The notes beneath the pieces are model-generated. The model saw only the letters and a list, made by a program, of their open reading frames with translations. It ran no database searches and was not told the DNA's origin. Position numbers and translations under genes: made by a program. A stretch of 64,000 nucleotides of DNA from an uncultured Prevotellaceae bacterium (GTDB lineage: Bacteria > Bacteroidota > Bacteroidia > Bacteroidales > Bacteroidaceae). This document shows positions 24,893 through 32,906 of this stretch, piece by piece. The stretch lies in contig CACWWZ010000005.1 of assembly GCA_902764705.1 (NCBI GenBank), forward strand, positions 56,413 to 120,412, written 5' to 3'. How positions within the stretch are numbered: position 1 is the first letter of the stretch; each line of letters begins with the position of its first letter.

Positions 24893-26668
24893 ATGTGTGG
24901 AATAGTAGGAATCTTTAATGTAAAGGAGCAGACGTCAGAACTACGTCAAAAGGCATTACGTATGAGTCAGAAAATCCGTCACCGCGGACCAGACTGGAGT
25001 GGTATCTATTGTGGCGGTACAGCCATTCTCGCCCACGAGCGACTGAGCATCGTGGATCCTGAGAGTGGCGGTCAGCCGTTGTATTCGCCCGACAAGAAAC
25101 AGATACTCGCGGTGAATGGCGAAATCTATAACCATCAGGAGATTCGTCGCCGCTATGCCGGACAGTATGAGTTCCAGACAGGTAGCGACTGCGAAGTGAT
25201 TCTAGCACTCTACCGTCAGTGGCGCCAGCAGTCCCCTTCCCTTCGGGAGGGGTTAGGGGTAGGCTCTTTTCTTGAAGACCTCAGTGGTATCTTCGCCTTC
25301 GCCCTTTATGACGAGGAGAAAGACGAGTTTCTGATTGCCCGCGACCCCATCGGTGTGATACCTCTTTATATCGGTTACGGCAGTGACGGCACCGTGTATG
25401 TCGCCTCTGAACTGAAAGCCCTCGAAGGCCAGTGTGAGCGTTACGAGCCCTTCCTGCCAGGCCACTACTTGTGGAGTGAAGAATTAAGAATGAAGAATGA
25501 AGAATTTGCTACCGCACACCCGACGGCGCAAGCCGATTCTTCATTCTTCATTCTTCATTCTTCATTAAAAAGATATTATCGTCGTGACTGGATGCAGTAC
25601 GATGCCGTAAAGGACAATTCTGCCAGTGTTGAGGCTATTCACGATGCACTGACTGCTGCCGTTAAGCGTCAGCTAATGAGCGATGTGCCTTACGGTGTGC
25701 TGTTGTCTGGAGGCTTGGATTCTTCTGTCATTTCTGCCATTGCCGAGAAGTTCAGCGAGCATCGTATCGAGGACGATTCAAAGACCAAGGCCTATTGGCC
25801 CCGCCTGCACTCCTTTGCCGTTGGACTGAAGGGGGCACCCGATCTGGCTAAGGCCAAAATGGTAGCCGACCATATCGGTACCGTTCACCACGAAATCAAC
25901 TATACCATTCAGGAGGGTCTCGATGCCATTCGCGACGTCATCTATTATATCGAGACTTACGACGTCACTACCGTTCGCGCCTCAACACCCATGTATCTGC
26001 TGGCCCGTGTCATCAAGTCGATGGGTATCAAAATGGTGCTCTCGGGCGAAGGTGCCGACGAAATCTTTGGTGGTTACCTCTACTTCCACAAAGCCCCGTC
26101 AGCAAAGGACTTCCATGAGGAAACCGTGCGAAAGTTAGGCAAGCTCTACCTCTACGACTGTCTGCGTGCCAACAAGAGCCTGAGTGCGTGGGGCGTGGAA
26201 GGTCGTGTGCCCTTCCTTGACAAGGAATTTCTCGATGTAGCCATGCGTACAAACCCTGCGGCTAAGATGTGTCCTGGTTCTACGATGGAGAAGAAGATTG
26301 TTCGCGAGGCTTTTGCCGATATGCTGCCTGCCGAAGTCGCGTGGCGTCAGAAAGAGCAGTTCAGCGATGGAGTGGGGTATAGCTGGATTGATACCTTGAA
26401 GCAGATTACATCAGAGGCTGTCAGCGACGAACAGATGGCGCATGCTGCAGAGCGTTTCCCCATCAATCCGCCGAAGAACAAGGAAGAGTACTACTATCGC
26501 AGCATCTTTGCTGAACACTTCCCAAGCGATTCTGCTGCAAAGAGCGTACCCTCAGAGGCTTCAGTTGCCTGCAGCACCGCCATCGCTCTGGAATGGGATG
26601 CCGCCTTCAAGGGCATGAATGATCCCTCTGGTCGTGCCGTCAAGGGTGTCCATGAAATGGCATACTGA
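24893..26668 (+). CDS. asnB: Asparagine synthetase B (glutamine-hydrolysing)
   Basis: Makes asparagine from aspartate, ATP and glutamine; 591 residues. The nucleophile Cys2 is in MCGIVGIFNV, and the class II amidotransferase domain has RGPDWSG and NGEIYNH. The synthetase domain has the pyrophosphate motif LLSGGLDSSVISAI (about residue 270) and VLSGEGADEIFGGYLYF. Two repeat-derived stretches are read in frame: QQSPSLREGLGVGS (GC-rich element, copy E) and a long insertion EELRMKNEEF...SSFFILHSSL before KRYYRRDW. It is last in the glnB-amtB group and ends before a terminator. Confidence 0.96.
   Translation: MCGIVGIFNVKEQTSELRQKALRMSQKIRHRGPDWSGIYCGGTAILAHERLSIVDPESGGQPLYSPDKKQILAVNGEIYNHQEIRRRYAGQYEFQTGSDCEVILALYRQWRQQSPSLREGLGVGSFLEDLSGIFAFALYDEEKDEFLIARDPIGVIPLYIGYGSDGTVYVASELKALEGQCERYEPFLPGHYLWSEELRMKNEEFATAHPTAQADSSFFILHSSLKRYYRRDWMQYDAVKDNSASVEAIHDALTAAVKRQLMSDVPYGVLLSGGLDSSVISAIAEKFSEHRIEDDSKTKAYWPRLHSFAVGLKGAPDLAKAKMVADHIGTVHHEINYTIQEGLDAIRDVIYYIETYDVTTVRASTPMYLLARVIKSMGIKMVLSGEGADEIFGGYLYFHKAPSAKDFHEETVRKLGKLYLYDCLRANKSLSAWGVEGRVPFLDKEFLDVAMRTNPAAKMCPGSTMEKKIVREAFADMLPAEVAWRQKEQFSDGVGYSWIDTLKQITSEAVSDEQMAHAAERFPINPPKNKEEYYYRSIFAEHFPSDSAAKSVPSEASVACSTAIALEWDAAFKGMNDPSGRAVKGVHEMAY
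25232..25266 (-). repeat. GC-rich semi-palindromic element, copy E (in asnB)
   Basis: Minus strand reads GAGCCTACCCCTAACCCCTC, CCGAA, GGGAAGGGGA. It is translated SPSLREGLGVGS in a loop of the amidotransferase domain. Confidence 0.75.
25475..25568. repeat. Inverted GAATGAA / TTCATTC repeat array inside asnB
   Basis: A run of GAATGAA-type units, TTTGCTACCGC and a GC-rich middle, then the reverse-complement run ATTCTTC repeated four times. The whole insertion of about 31 codons is read in frame. The part GTGAAGAATTTGCTACCGC-like recurs between genes at 45661-45681. Confidence 0.75.
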
Positions 26669-26700
26669 CGGAACGCCCATGATTCATTGCCAGATGGCTT

Positions 26701-26744
26701 TTAGTCCGTCCCGTCGGACTGCGAGTCCGAAGGCGACGGACTAA
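26701..26744. repeat. Nested palindrome after asnB (GTCCGTC family)
   Basis: Outer arms TTAGTCCGTC / GACGGACTAA enclose the inner arms CGGACT-GCG-AGTCCG. A clearly related sequence lies in frame inside the methyltransferase gene at 46544-46585. Confidence 0.75.
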
Positions 26745-26759
26745 AGGTAATATAGAATA

Positions 26760-26793
26760 AATCGGGCTGACTTTTGGTCGGTCCGATTTTTTA
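26760..26793 (+). terminator. Probable terminator after asnB
   Basis: Stem AATCGG / CCGATT with a 17-base loop, followed by TTTTAT. Confidence 0.55.
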
Positions 26794-26898
26794 TATCACG
26801 GACGGAATTTTTGTTTCTCCGGACGTAATTGTAGGAACCAAAGGAAACATTTCCAAAGAAAAGCTCAAATATTATTTGGCTTTTTGCTCACTTATTCG

Positions 26899-26907
26899 TA
26901 CCTTTGT
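26899..26907 (+). promoter_or_regulatory. -7 box of the exported phosphatase-nuclease operon
   Basis: TACCTTTGT, preceded by TTATTCG; the ATG follows 26 bases later. Confidence 0.65.
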
Positions 26908-26933
26908 AGCCAGATTAATCAATAACGACTTTC

Positions 26934-28268
26934 ATGATGAAGAAACCTATTGTTCGTGTAGTGTTGACGCTGCTGTTGCTCCTGACGGCAACGATGGCTT
27001 GGAGCCAGAATCTATCAGTGATGGACCAGCTGAAGGCTGATCCGAGGAAGGCATACGGTACCGACTATCCGTATGGGCAAACCGACAACGTGAAACTGAC
27101 CAAAGCGCCGAAGGGATATAAGGCGTTTTACATCAGTCACTACGGCCGTCACGGCTCGCGGTACTATTGGAATGCCTTTATGTATAAGGAGGTGGACTCG
27201 CTGCTGAAGGTGGCCAGCGAAAAACACTTGCTGACACCTGCCGGTGAGGCGTTCAGACAGAAATTCATAGCTGCGAAGGACGAGCTGCAGACGGGCGTCA
27301 GCGAACTGTCGGAGCTGGGCTGGCAGCAGCATCAGGGCATAGCACGAACCATGTACAACAACTTTCCCGAGGTATTTAAGAAAGGTGGTAACGTGCTGGC
27401 CATCTCGTCGCTGGCCGGGCGCTGCGTCATCAGTATGTCGGCATTCTGCCAGGAACTGGTGCAGTGTAACCCGAAGCTGGAAATCAGGGAGCAGTCGTCG
27501 CGCTTCACGCTGGACGGTGTGGTACCTACCGACGGACAGAACCCCGTGAAGCATAACTATCCCAAGGGGCTGAAACCCCGTTACGAGCAGCACCACGACC
27601 AATTCAAATCGGTTGATGTGCTGAGAGACCGCATCGTGGAACGGATGTTTACCAGCACGGAAGGACTGCCTGGCCGTCTGCACCACATCACCAGCAACAT
27701 GATTAACCTCTACACTTCGCTGCCCAGCATCGGCCATGAGGGAATGCTGGGTAACATTATTACCGACGAAGAGATTGCTGCCGAGTGGGAGCGCGATAAC
27801 CTGGGGTCTTACTCGTGGGTGTTCGGACCACAGTACCAGATGATTCCCATCCTGCAGGATATCATGAAGAAGGCCGATGCCGTCATCGACGGCAGCAGCG
27901 ACCGTGTGGCCGACCTGCGCTTCGGGCACGACACCTGCCTCGGACCGCTGACCGTGCTGATGGGCATCAACGGTGCCGACAAGGACCCCGAGGACCCCAA
28001 CGAGGTGAAGTACTACTACCAGAACTGGGAGACCTGTAAGGCCAGCAACATACAGCTGATATTCTATGCTCCAAAAAAATCTCTCAACTCTAAACACTCA
28101 TCTCTAAACTCTCATCTCTCATCTCTAAACTCCAACGACATTCTGGTAAAATGTCTGCTGAACGGGCTTGAGGCTACTCTGCCACTGCCAGCCGACAATT
28201 ATCCTTATTATAAGTGGAGTGACTTCAAGAAGTTTTTCACGGAGCGTTGCGCAAAATATAAGCAGTGA
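26934..28268 (+). CDS. Exported histidine-type acid phosphatase (MINPP/phytase-like)
   Basis: 444 residues with a signal peptide (VRVVLTLLLLLTATMAWS, cleavage near residue 24). The phosphohistidine motif is GRHGSRYYW (His73) and the proton donor region is RFGHDTCLGPL (about His330). Such enzymes remove phosphate from inositol phosphates or other phosphomonoesters outside the cytoplasm. An insertion KSLNSKHSSLNSHLSSLNSN, encoded by a simple CTCTAAA repeat, breaks the otherwise conserved IFYAPK-DILVKCLLN segment. Its TGA overlaps the next ATG by one base, so it leads a three-gene operon. Confidence 0.88.
   Translation: MMKKPIVRVVLTLLLLLTATMAWSQNLSVMDQLKADPRKAYGTDYPYGQTDNVKLTKAPKGYKAFYISHYGRHGSRYYWNAFMYKEVDSLLKVASEKHLLTPAGEAFRQKFIAAKDELQTGVSELSELGWQQHQGIARTMYNNFPEVFKKGGNVLAISSLAGRCVISMSAFCQELVQCNPKLEIREQSSRFTLDGVVPTDGQNPVKHNYPKGLKPRYEQHHDQFKSVDVLRDRIVERMFTSTEGLPGRLHHITSNMINLYTSLPSIGHEGMLGNIITDEEIAAEWERDNLGSYSWVFGPQYQMIPILQDIMKKADAVIDGSSDRVADLRFGHDTCLGPLTVLMGINGADKDPEDPNEVKYYYQNWETCKASNIQLIFYAPKKSLNSKHSSLNSHLSSLNSNDILVKCLLNGLEATLPLPADNYPYYKWSDFKKFFTERCAKYKQ
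28080..28133 (+). repeat. CTCTAAACT-type simple repeat inside the phosphatase gene
   Basis: Units such as CTCTCAACTCTAAACACTCA and ATCTCTAAACTC. It inserts about 18 residues rich in Ser, Leu and Asn near the C-terminus. Confidence 0.75.
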
Positions 28269-29143
28269 TGAAGAGATACGATAATTCAATTTTAAATATT
28301 CATTTTTCATTTTTATTGCTGGGGCTGATGGCCCTGGTAATGGCCTGTCAGGGCAACAAGGGCGGCGAGGCAGTCCAGAAGGACGGACTGTATGGTGCTG
28401 AGGCCCGCGTCCAGTCGTTAGCACCTGAGGAGAAGGCGGCAGTAAAAAAGGCCCGGGTAGTCAGGCTCTACGAGATTCCTGCCCCGCTGAAGGACCGTCC
28501 GGAGCAGATACTGCATAGAAAGGGCTATACGACGTCGTATAACAGCCAGACGAAGACACCCAACTGGGTGGCATGGCACCTGACGAAGTCGCACACCTAC
28601 GGCTCGAACCAGCGCAGCGACGAGGTATTTACGGAGGACGCTGACGTGAAGTCTCCGCGCGCTACTGACAACGACTACTATAATTCGCGCTACGACCGAG
28701 GGCACATGTGTCCGGCAGGCGACAACAAATGGGACAAGCAGGCTATGCAGCAGTCGTTCCTGTTTACGAATATCTGTCCGCAGAACCACGGGTTGAACAA
28801 ATACGAGTGGAACGACCTGGAGATACTCTGTCGCGATTGGGCCCGCGAGTATGGTGCCGTCGACATCGTCTGCGGCCCCGTCTACAAGTCCGGCGAGCAG
28901 AAAACCATCGGCAAAAATAAGGTCTGGGTGCCCGATGCCTTCTTCAAGGTCGTGCTGTGCCGCCAGGGCAAGGCAAAGACCATCGGCTTCGTCTATCGCA
29001 ACGAGGGCAAGAAACAGCCCATGGCCGATGCGGTATGTACTGTCGACGACGTGGAACGCCTGACGGGACTCGACTTCTTCCCCGAACTCGACGACGCCAC
29101 AGAGAATCGCATCGAGGCGACGGCTAAGCTGTCCGACTGGTAA
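28268..29143 (+). CDS. DNA/RNA non-specific endonuclease, lipoprotein
   Basis: His-Me finger nuclease of the NUC1/NucA family, 291 residues. A lipoprotein signal ends at Cys27 (LMALVMAC). The catalytic motif is DRGHMCPAGDNKWDKQAMQQSFLFTNICPQ with the DRGH histidine and the metal-binding asparagine in NICPQNHGLNKYEWNDLE. It should sit on the cell surface or in the periplasm and degrade nucleic acids. The hydrophobic core of the signal (NIHFSFLLLG) is encoded by an ATTTTTCATTTTT-like tract. It lies between two exported phosphatase genes. Confidence 0.9.
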   Translation: MKRYDNSILNIHFSFLLLGLMALVMACQGNKGGEAVQKDGLYGAEARVQSLAPEEKAAVKKARVVRLYEIPAPLKDRPEQILHRKGYTTSYNSQTKTPNWVAWHLTKSHTYGSNQRSDEVFTEDADVKSPRATDNDYYNSRYDRGHMCPAGDNKWDKQAMQQSFLFTNICPQNHGLNKYEWNDLEILCRDWAREYGAVDIVCGPVYKSGEQKTIGKNKVWVPDAFFKVVLCRQGKAKTIGFVYRNEGKKQPMADAVCTVDDVERLTGLDFFPELDDATENRIEATAKLSDW

Positions 29144-29165
29144 ATTCGAATCACTCATTAACAAC

Positions 29166-30254
29166 ATGACACTAAAAATGAAACAATGGATGCTCGCCGT
29201 CATCCTCGTAATATGCGGCGCAACGGTGCTGACATCGTGCAGCAAGGATGATGACAACAAAAAGATTGTAACCCCCCAGCCGAAAGAGTACTTCACGCTG
29301 TGGAACCAGTGCGAGGCGCTGACCGTCCTGCAGGACTACGTGAAGGACGTGACAGACCCCAATTCGAAGAACTATATCAAGGAGGAAGACCGCATCGCAA
29401 CGTTCGACATGGACGGCACCTTCGTGGGCGAACTCTACCCGACGTACTTCGAGTACAACCTGCTGGAATACCGTGCTTTGGACGATCCTGCGTATAAGGA
29501 CATCGCCCCTGAGGACGTGAAAGAAGCAGCCCAGGCTATCAGGGACTTTGTCAGGAACGGCAAGAAACTGCCTGACCATTTCGACATGATACATGCCTAT
29601 GCAGCAGCGAAGGCATACAGCGGCATGACGCCGGCCCAGTTCGATGCTTACGTCAAAGCTTATGCCGCCCTGCCTGCTAACGGCTTTTCGGGCATGACCT
29701 ACGGCCAGAGTTTCTATAAGCCCATGCTCCAGGTGTTCGACTACCTGAAGGACAACGGCTTTACCTATTACGTCGTCTCCGGCTCCGACCGCTTCATCTG
29801 CCGTGCACTGGTAGAAAGCATCGGCATCCCGTCGAACCGCGTCATCGGCATGGACGTAAAACTCATGTCCTCCAGTCAGGGCTCCGAGGCTGGTGTCGAT
29901 TATACCATGAGCCAGAAAGAAGACCTCGTGCGCACCGACGAACTCATCATCAAGAACCTGAAGACCAACAAGGTGCTGCAGATCTCGCAAGAGATTGGCA
30001 AGGTGCCCGTGCTGTCGTTCGGCAACAGCAGCGGCGACTGCGCCATGCACAACTACTGCATGGGTAATAAGACATATAAGACCGCCACATTCATGCTCGT
30101 GGCCGACGATGATGCACGCGACCATGCCGACCTGGCAGAAGGTGCCCGTCGTGAGGCGAAATGGCGCGAGGCCGGCTACCACGTCATCTCGATGAAGAAC
30201 GACTTCAAGACCATCTACGGCGACGGTGTGGTGAAAGTAGATTTCACATTCTAA
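29166..30254 (+). CDS. HAD-superfamily phosphatase, lipoprotein
   Basis: 362 residues, lipobox VLTSC with Cys25. HAD motif I is ATFDMDGTFVGEL (Asp81, Asp83), motif II is YVVSGSDRF, and motif III/IV is LSFGNSSGDCAMHNYC. It resembles phosphoserine-phosphatase-like HAD proteins found as surface lipoproteins in Bacteroidetes. The substrate is unknown, but the operon partners (a histidine phosphatase and a nuclease) suggest release of phosphate from nucleotides or other organic phosphates. The start may be the ATG at 29166 or the one at 29178. Confidence 0.82.
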   Translation: MTLKMKQWMLAVILVICGATVLTSCSKDDDNKKIVTPQPKEYFTLWNQCEALTVLQDYVKDVTDPNSKNYIKEEDRIATFDMDGTFVGELYPTYFEYNLLEYRALDDPAYKDIAPEDVKEAAQAIRDFVRNGKKLPDHFDMIHAYAAAKAYSGMTPAQFDAYVKAYAALPANGFSGMTYGQSFYKPMLQVFDYLKDNGFTYYVVSGSDRFICRALVESIGIPSNRVIGMDVKLMSSSQGSEAGVDYTMSQKEDLVRTDELIIKNLKTNKVLQISQEIGKVPVLSFGNSSGDCAMHNYCMGNKTYKTATFMLVADDDARDHADLAEGARREAKWREAGYHVISMKNDFKTIYGDGVVKVDFTF

Positions 30255-30301
30255 ATTGACAAAACTTCGGAAAAGAAAACACAAACGGCAGAAGTCGCAA
30301 A

Positions 30302-30409
30302 AATCCATCTGGAGAATATTCCGGCGCAATAGTCATTCCCGAAAAAGTAACCTATAACGGTGCAGAATACATCGTGACGAGCATAGGAGCCAATGCTTTC
30401 GCCCGTGTG
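30302..30409 (+). pseudogene. BspA-like leucine-rich repeat fragment
   Basis: The frame reads SGEYSGAIVIPEKVTYNGAEYIVTSIGANAFA, a recognisable BspA-type (LRR_5) unit. It has no start or signal and soon meets a frameshift and stop (then ...DPFKSRGRTP-stop). It is a remnant of a surface protein gene. Confidence 0.7.
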
Positions 30410-30535
30410 CACCGCCCTGACCCCTTTAAATCACGTGGACGTACCCCCTGATATACGAGGTGACGTTGACGAAGCAGTAGTAGCCCTTCCCCGACCTTTT
30501 CCCTGTAAGGACAGAAGCAAGCTAACACACAATAA

Positions 30536-30568
30536 AAGACCACCGCTTCATCACGAAGCAGTGGTCTT
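30536..30568 (-). terminator. Strong hairpin, possible minus-strand terminator
   Basis: Stem AAGACCACCGCTTC / GAAGCAGTGGTCTT (13 of 14 paired), 5-base loop. On the minus strand it is followed by TTTTATT. Its present neighbour genes do not need it there, so it may be a relic. Confidence 0.5.
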
Positions 30569-30592
30569 AAAAATCAACTTATTAATATATAA

Positions 30593-30853
30593 CAATTATG
30601 CATCCCTTCACTGCAGGTGTTCGACTACGAGAAGATGATTGAGTTGACTTTTCTCCCGTCTGAAGAGACACCAGCCGATGCCAAGCCCGTGCTCGTCAAG
30701 GACATCATAAGCCGGCTGGCCAGGAAATTCCCCACGTTCACCATCCGTAATGGTACGGACATGGAACTAGGCCACAGGTTGTCTGCCATGGGATATAAGT
30801 ACCACAAGCTAACAGGTGGAGCCGCATACAGGGTGAAGGAGATAACCCCTTAA
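30593..30853 (+). pseudogene. C-terminal fragment, possibly of a DUF3874/VirE-type mobile-element protein
   Basis: Open frame of about 86 codons without a convincing start. The end (DIISRLARKFPTFTIRNGTD, then MELGHRLSAMGYKYHKLTGG) resembles the C-terminal helical tail seen in Bacteroidales DUF3874 proteins. The assignment is by memory of that pattern only. Confidence 0.3.
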
Positions 30854-30855
30854 TA

Positions 30856-30940
30856 GCAAAACAAGTTGTTTTGGTATCAAAGAAGGCATCCTTTTCATGG
30901 CTTAAAGGCAGGTTTTTCACACCAAAACAACTTGTTTTGC
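30856..30940. repeat. 85-bp inverted-repeat element (MITE-like)
   Basis: Two perfect 20-base inverted arms (30856-30875 and 30921-30940) around a 45-base centre. Each arm is itself palindromic around AAAACAA-G-TTGTTTT. Confidence 0.7.
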
Positions 30941-31075
30941 TGTTATGATGGTATATGAAGCTTTTCATAAAAGGGTCATATAGGTTAATAACCTGATATT
31001 AAATAAGTTAAAGCAAAATATGAAGCTTTTGCAAAAAATGAGTAACAAAAAAAATAAAAGAGTATAATAAACATT

Positions 31076-31253
31076 ATGGCAGTACACATCAAACTCATCA
31101 AGAATAATATCAAGAGCAGCGGCTAAGGACTTTAACACCGGACGGCACATCACCCGTATCATCTGCGGTTTTCTGCCCGCCGGCCGCCGCATTGCTGGCG
31201 GACATAGCGCTCCTGAGTTCGAAGAAATGAAGAACCTGCTTTTTGGAGAATAA
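31076..31253 (+). pseudogene. HU-family DNA-binding protein gene, internally deleted
   Basis: The ATG at 31076 reads MAVHIKLIKNNIKSSG then stops, matching the start of Bacteroidales HU-like proteins. In the next frame, directly on, AAAKDFNTGRHITRIICGFL, PAGRR and so on to EFEEMKNLLFGE-stop (31253) resembles their C-terminal part. About 80 central residues are missing, so this looks like a deletion remnant. The match is from memory of the family. Confidence 0.5.
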
Positions 31254-31339
31254 TAAAATGTGTCTTTTGAAAAGTATGCTAAGACCTTGCATGCCACCCT
31301 TATGGCCTATGAGCCAGTACCTGTAGGAATAGAGCTGCC

Positions 31340-31855
31340 TTAGGCTGTCAGACTGGTAAACTGCTGGCGGACAGCCTTGCGGGCCTGGCCGAGGCGGTTT
31401 TCTACCTGTTTGTAGGGCAGGGCGAGTTGTTGGGCAATGTCGCTGACCTTCAGACCGTCGTAGATGTGGAGGCGGTAGATGCGTCCACAAGCTTCAGGCA
31501 GTCGGGCCAGGGTGCGCTCCATACGCTCCATGAGCATACGGGCTGAGATAATCGATTCTATTTCCCCGATGGAATCGGTGTTTTTTATCAGATAGTGTTC
31601 GAATTCTTCTCTGACACGACGACGACGGTAGTAGTCAGCGATGCTGTGGCGTGCCATAGTGTAGACAAGGCATGGCAGGGTGACGGGTGTAATAAGCTGA
31701 TGCCCACGAAGCAGACGAAGGAACAAATCCTGCACCATGTCCTCTGCCTCGTCGGCATCAGTTAAACGCACCGCGATGAAATCAACGATTTCACCGCGAT
31801 GCTGAGCATAATAGTTAGTTATAATAAGTTTGTCGTTAACTAGCATTTTACTCAC
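31340..31855 (-). CDS. RNA polymerase sigma factor, ECF type
   Basis: 171 residues with sigma region 2 (RLTDADEAEDMVQDLFLRLLRG, then RHSIADYYRRRRV) and region 4 (ARLPEACGRIYRLHIYDGLKVSDIAQQLALPYKQVENRLGQARKAVRQQ). Its ATG overlaps the GH43 stop by 4 bases, so it is translated from the xylan operon. ECF factors in this phylum normally pair with a FecR-like anti-sigma gene; none is adjacent. It may serve to switch further carbohydrate genes when the operon is on. Confidence 0.92.
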   Translation of the reverse strand: MSKMLVNDKLIITNYYAQHRGEIVDFIAVRLTDADEAEDMVQDLFLRLLRGHQLITPVTLPCLVYTMARHSIADYYRRRRVREEFEHYLIKNTDSIGEIESIISARMLMERMERTLARLPEACGRIYRLHIYDGLKVSDIAQQLALPYKQVENRLGQARKAVRQQFTSLTA

Positions 31856-32898
31856 TCATTCACAACCTTTTGAATCGTACCGTCCTCGTTGTAGAACAGG
31901 CGCTGTACCTTCAGTGAACGCAGATGGGTGATGTCGTTCGAAGGCACGCAGTCGTGATAGCACAGATACCACTGTCCCTTGAACTCTACGATGCTGTGGT
32001 GAGTGGTCCAGCCTACGACGGGGTCGAGGATGACACCCTGATAGGTGAACGGACCGTAGGGGTTGTCACCGATGGCGTAGCACAGGAAGTGGCTGTCGCC
32101 GGTAGAGTAGGAGAAGTAGTACTTGCCGTTGTACTTGTGCATCCATGAAGCCTCGAAGAAGCGGTGGGGATCACCAGCTTTCAGGGGCTTGCCGTCCTTG
32201 TCGAGGATGATGACTTCGCGCGGAGCTTCGGCAAACTGCAACACGTCGTCGCTCATGCGTACCACACAGCTAGGCAGTGCGGGAGCATCGGTATGGGCGA
32301 AGAGCTGTGTCTTCTTGTCGGGAGCGGGACCAAGGTCTACAGAGCCTGTTGCCTCGATGGGGTTGATAGCCTCTGAAGGTTTCTCGACCTTGATATGCTG
32401 GATGGGACGATACCACTGCAGCTGGCCGCCCCAAAGACCACCGAAGTAGGTGTAGATCTGTCCGTCGTCGTCCTTGAACACGCAGGGGTCGATGGAGAAC
32501 GAGCCGCGGATGGGGTGCTCCTGAGGAATGAACGGACCCTCAGGACGGTCGGCAATGGCTACGCCGAGGTGGAATACGCCATTGTAGTCCTTAGCAGAGA
32601 AGATGAGGTAGTACTTGCCATTCTTTTCGATGACGTCATTGTCCCACATCTGCTTTTCGGCCCATGCCACATCCTTCACGTCGAGGATGACGCCGTGATC
32701 GGTGGCTTCGCCGTTTTCAATATCATCCCACGACAGCACGTGGTAGTCCTTCATCTGGAAGTGACCGCCATCATCGTCGAAAGCAGCACCAGCCTCCCAG
32801 TCGTGGCTGGGATAGATGAACAGTTTGCCGTTAAACACATTGGCTGAAGGGTCAGCCATATAGTCACTAGGGAATAGATAACGGGGTAGTTTTGCCAT
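31852..32898 (-). CDS. Glycoside hydrolase family 43, cytoplasmic (xylosidase/arabinofuranosidase type)
   Basis: 348 residues, a single five-bladed propeller with no signal peptide, so a cytoplasmic enzyme for imported xylo-oligosaccharides. The base is in YMADPSANVF (Asp16), the central Asp in SFSIDPCVFKDDDG and the acid Glu in HRFFEASWMHKYNGKYYFSYS. It follows the GH10 gene by 8 bases and overlaps the sigma factor gene by 4. It resembles the xynB product of rumen Prevotella; the exact specificity cannot be read from sequence. Confidence 0.9.
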   Translation of the reverse strand: MAKLPRYLFPSDYMADPSANVFNGKLFIYPSHDWEAGAAFDDDGGHFQMKDYHVLSWDDIENGEATDHGVILDVKDVAWAEKQMWDNDVIEKNGKYYLIFSAKDYNGVFHLGVAIADRPEGPFIPQEHPIRGSFSIDPCVFKDDDGQIYTYFGGLWGGQLQWYRPIQHIKVEKPSEAINPIEATGSVDLGPAPDKKTQLFAHTDAPALPSCVVRMSDDVLQFAEAPREVIILDKDGKPLKAGDPHRFFEASWMHKYNGKYYFSYSTGDSHFLCYAIGDNPYGPFTYQGVILDPVVGWTTHHSIVEFKGQWYLCYHDCVPSNDITHLRSLKVQRLFYNEDGTIQKVVNE

Positions 32899-32906
32899 AA
32901 TAATAC

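Larger units (their letters stand above)
30255..31339. other. Gene-poor stretch with gene remnants
   Basis: Between the HAD lipoprotein and the ECF sigma factor no complete gene is seen. It holds a BspA-type repeat fragment, a strong hairpin, a DUF3874-like fragment, an 85-bp inverted-repeat element, paired ATGAAGCTTTT sequences (30955 and 31020) and an internally deleted HU-like gene, each listed separately. Confidence 0.7.

Noticed and set aside
26701-26744. Terminator of asnB
   Set aside because: The nested palindrome is followed by AAAGGTAATA without a T-run; the weaker hairpin at 26760-26793 with its T-tail is the better terminator candidate.
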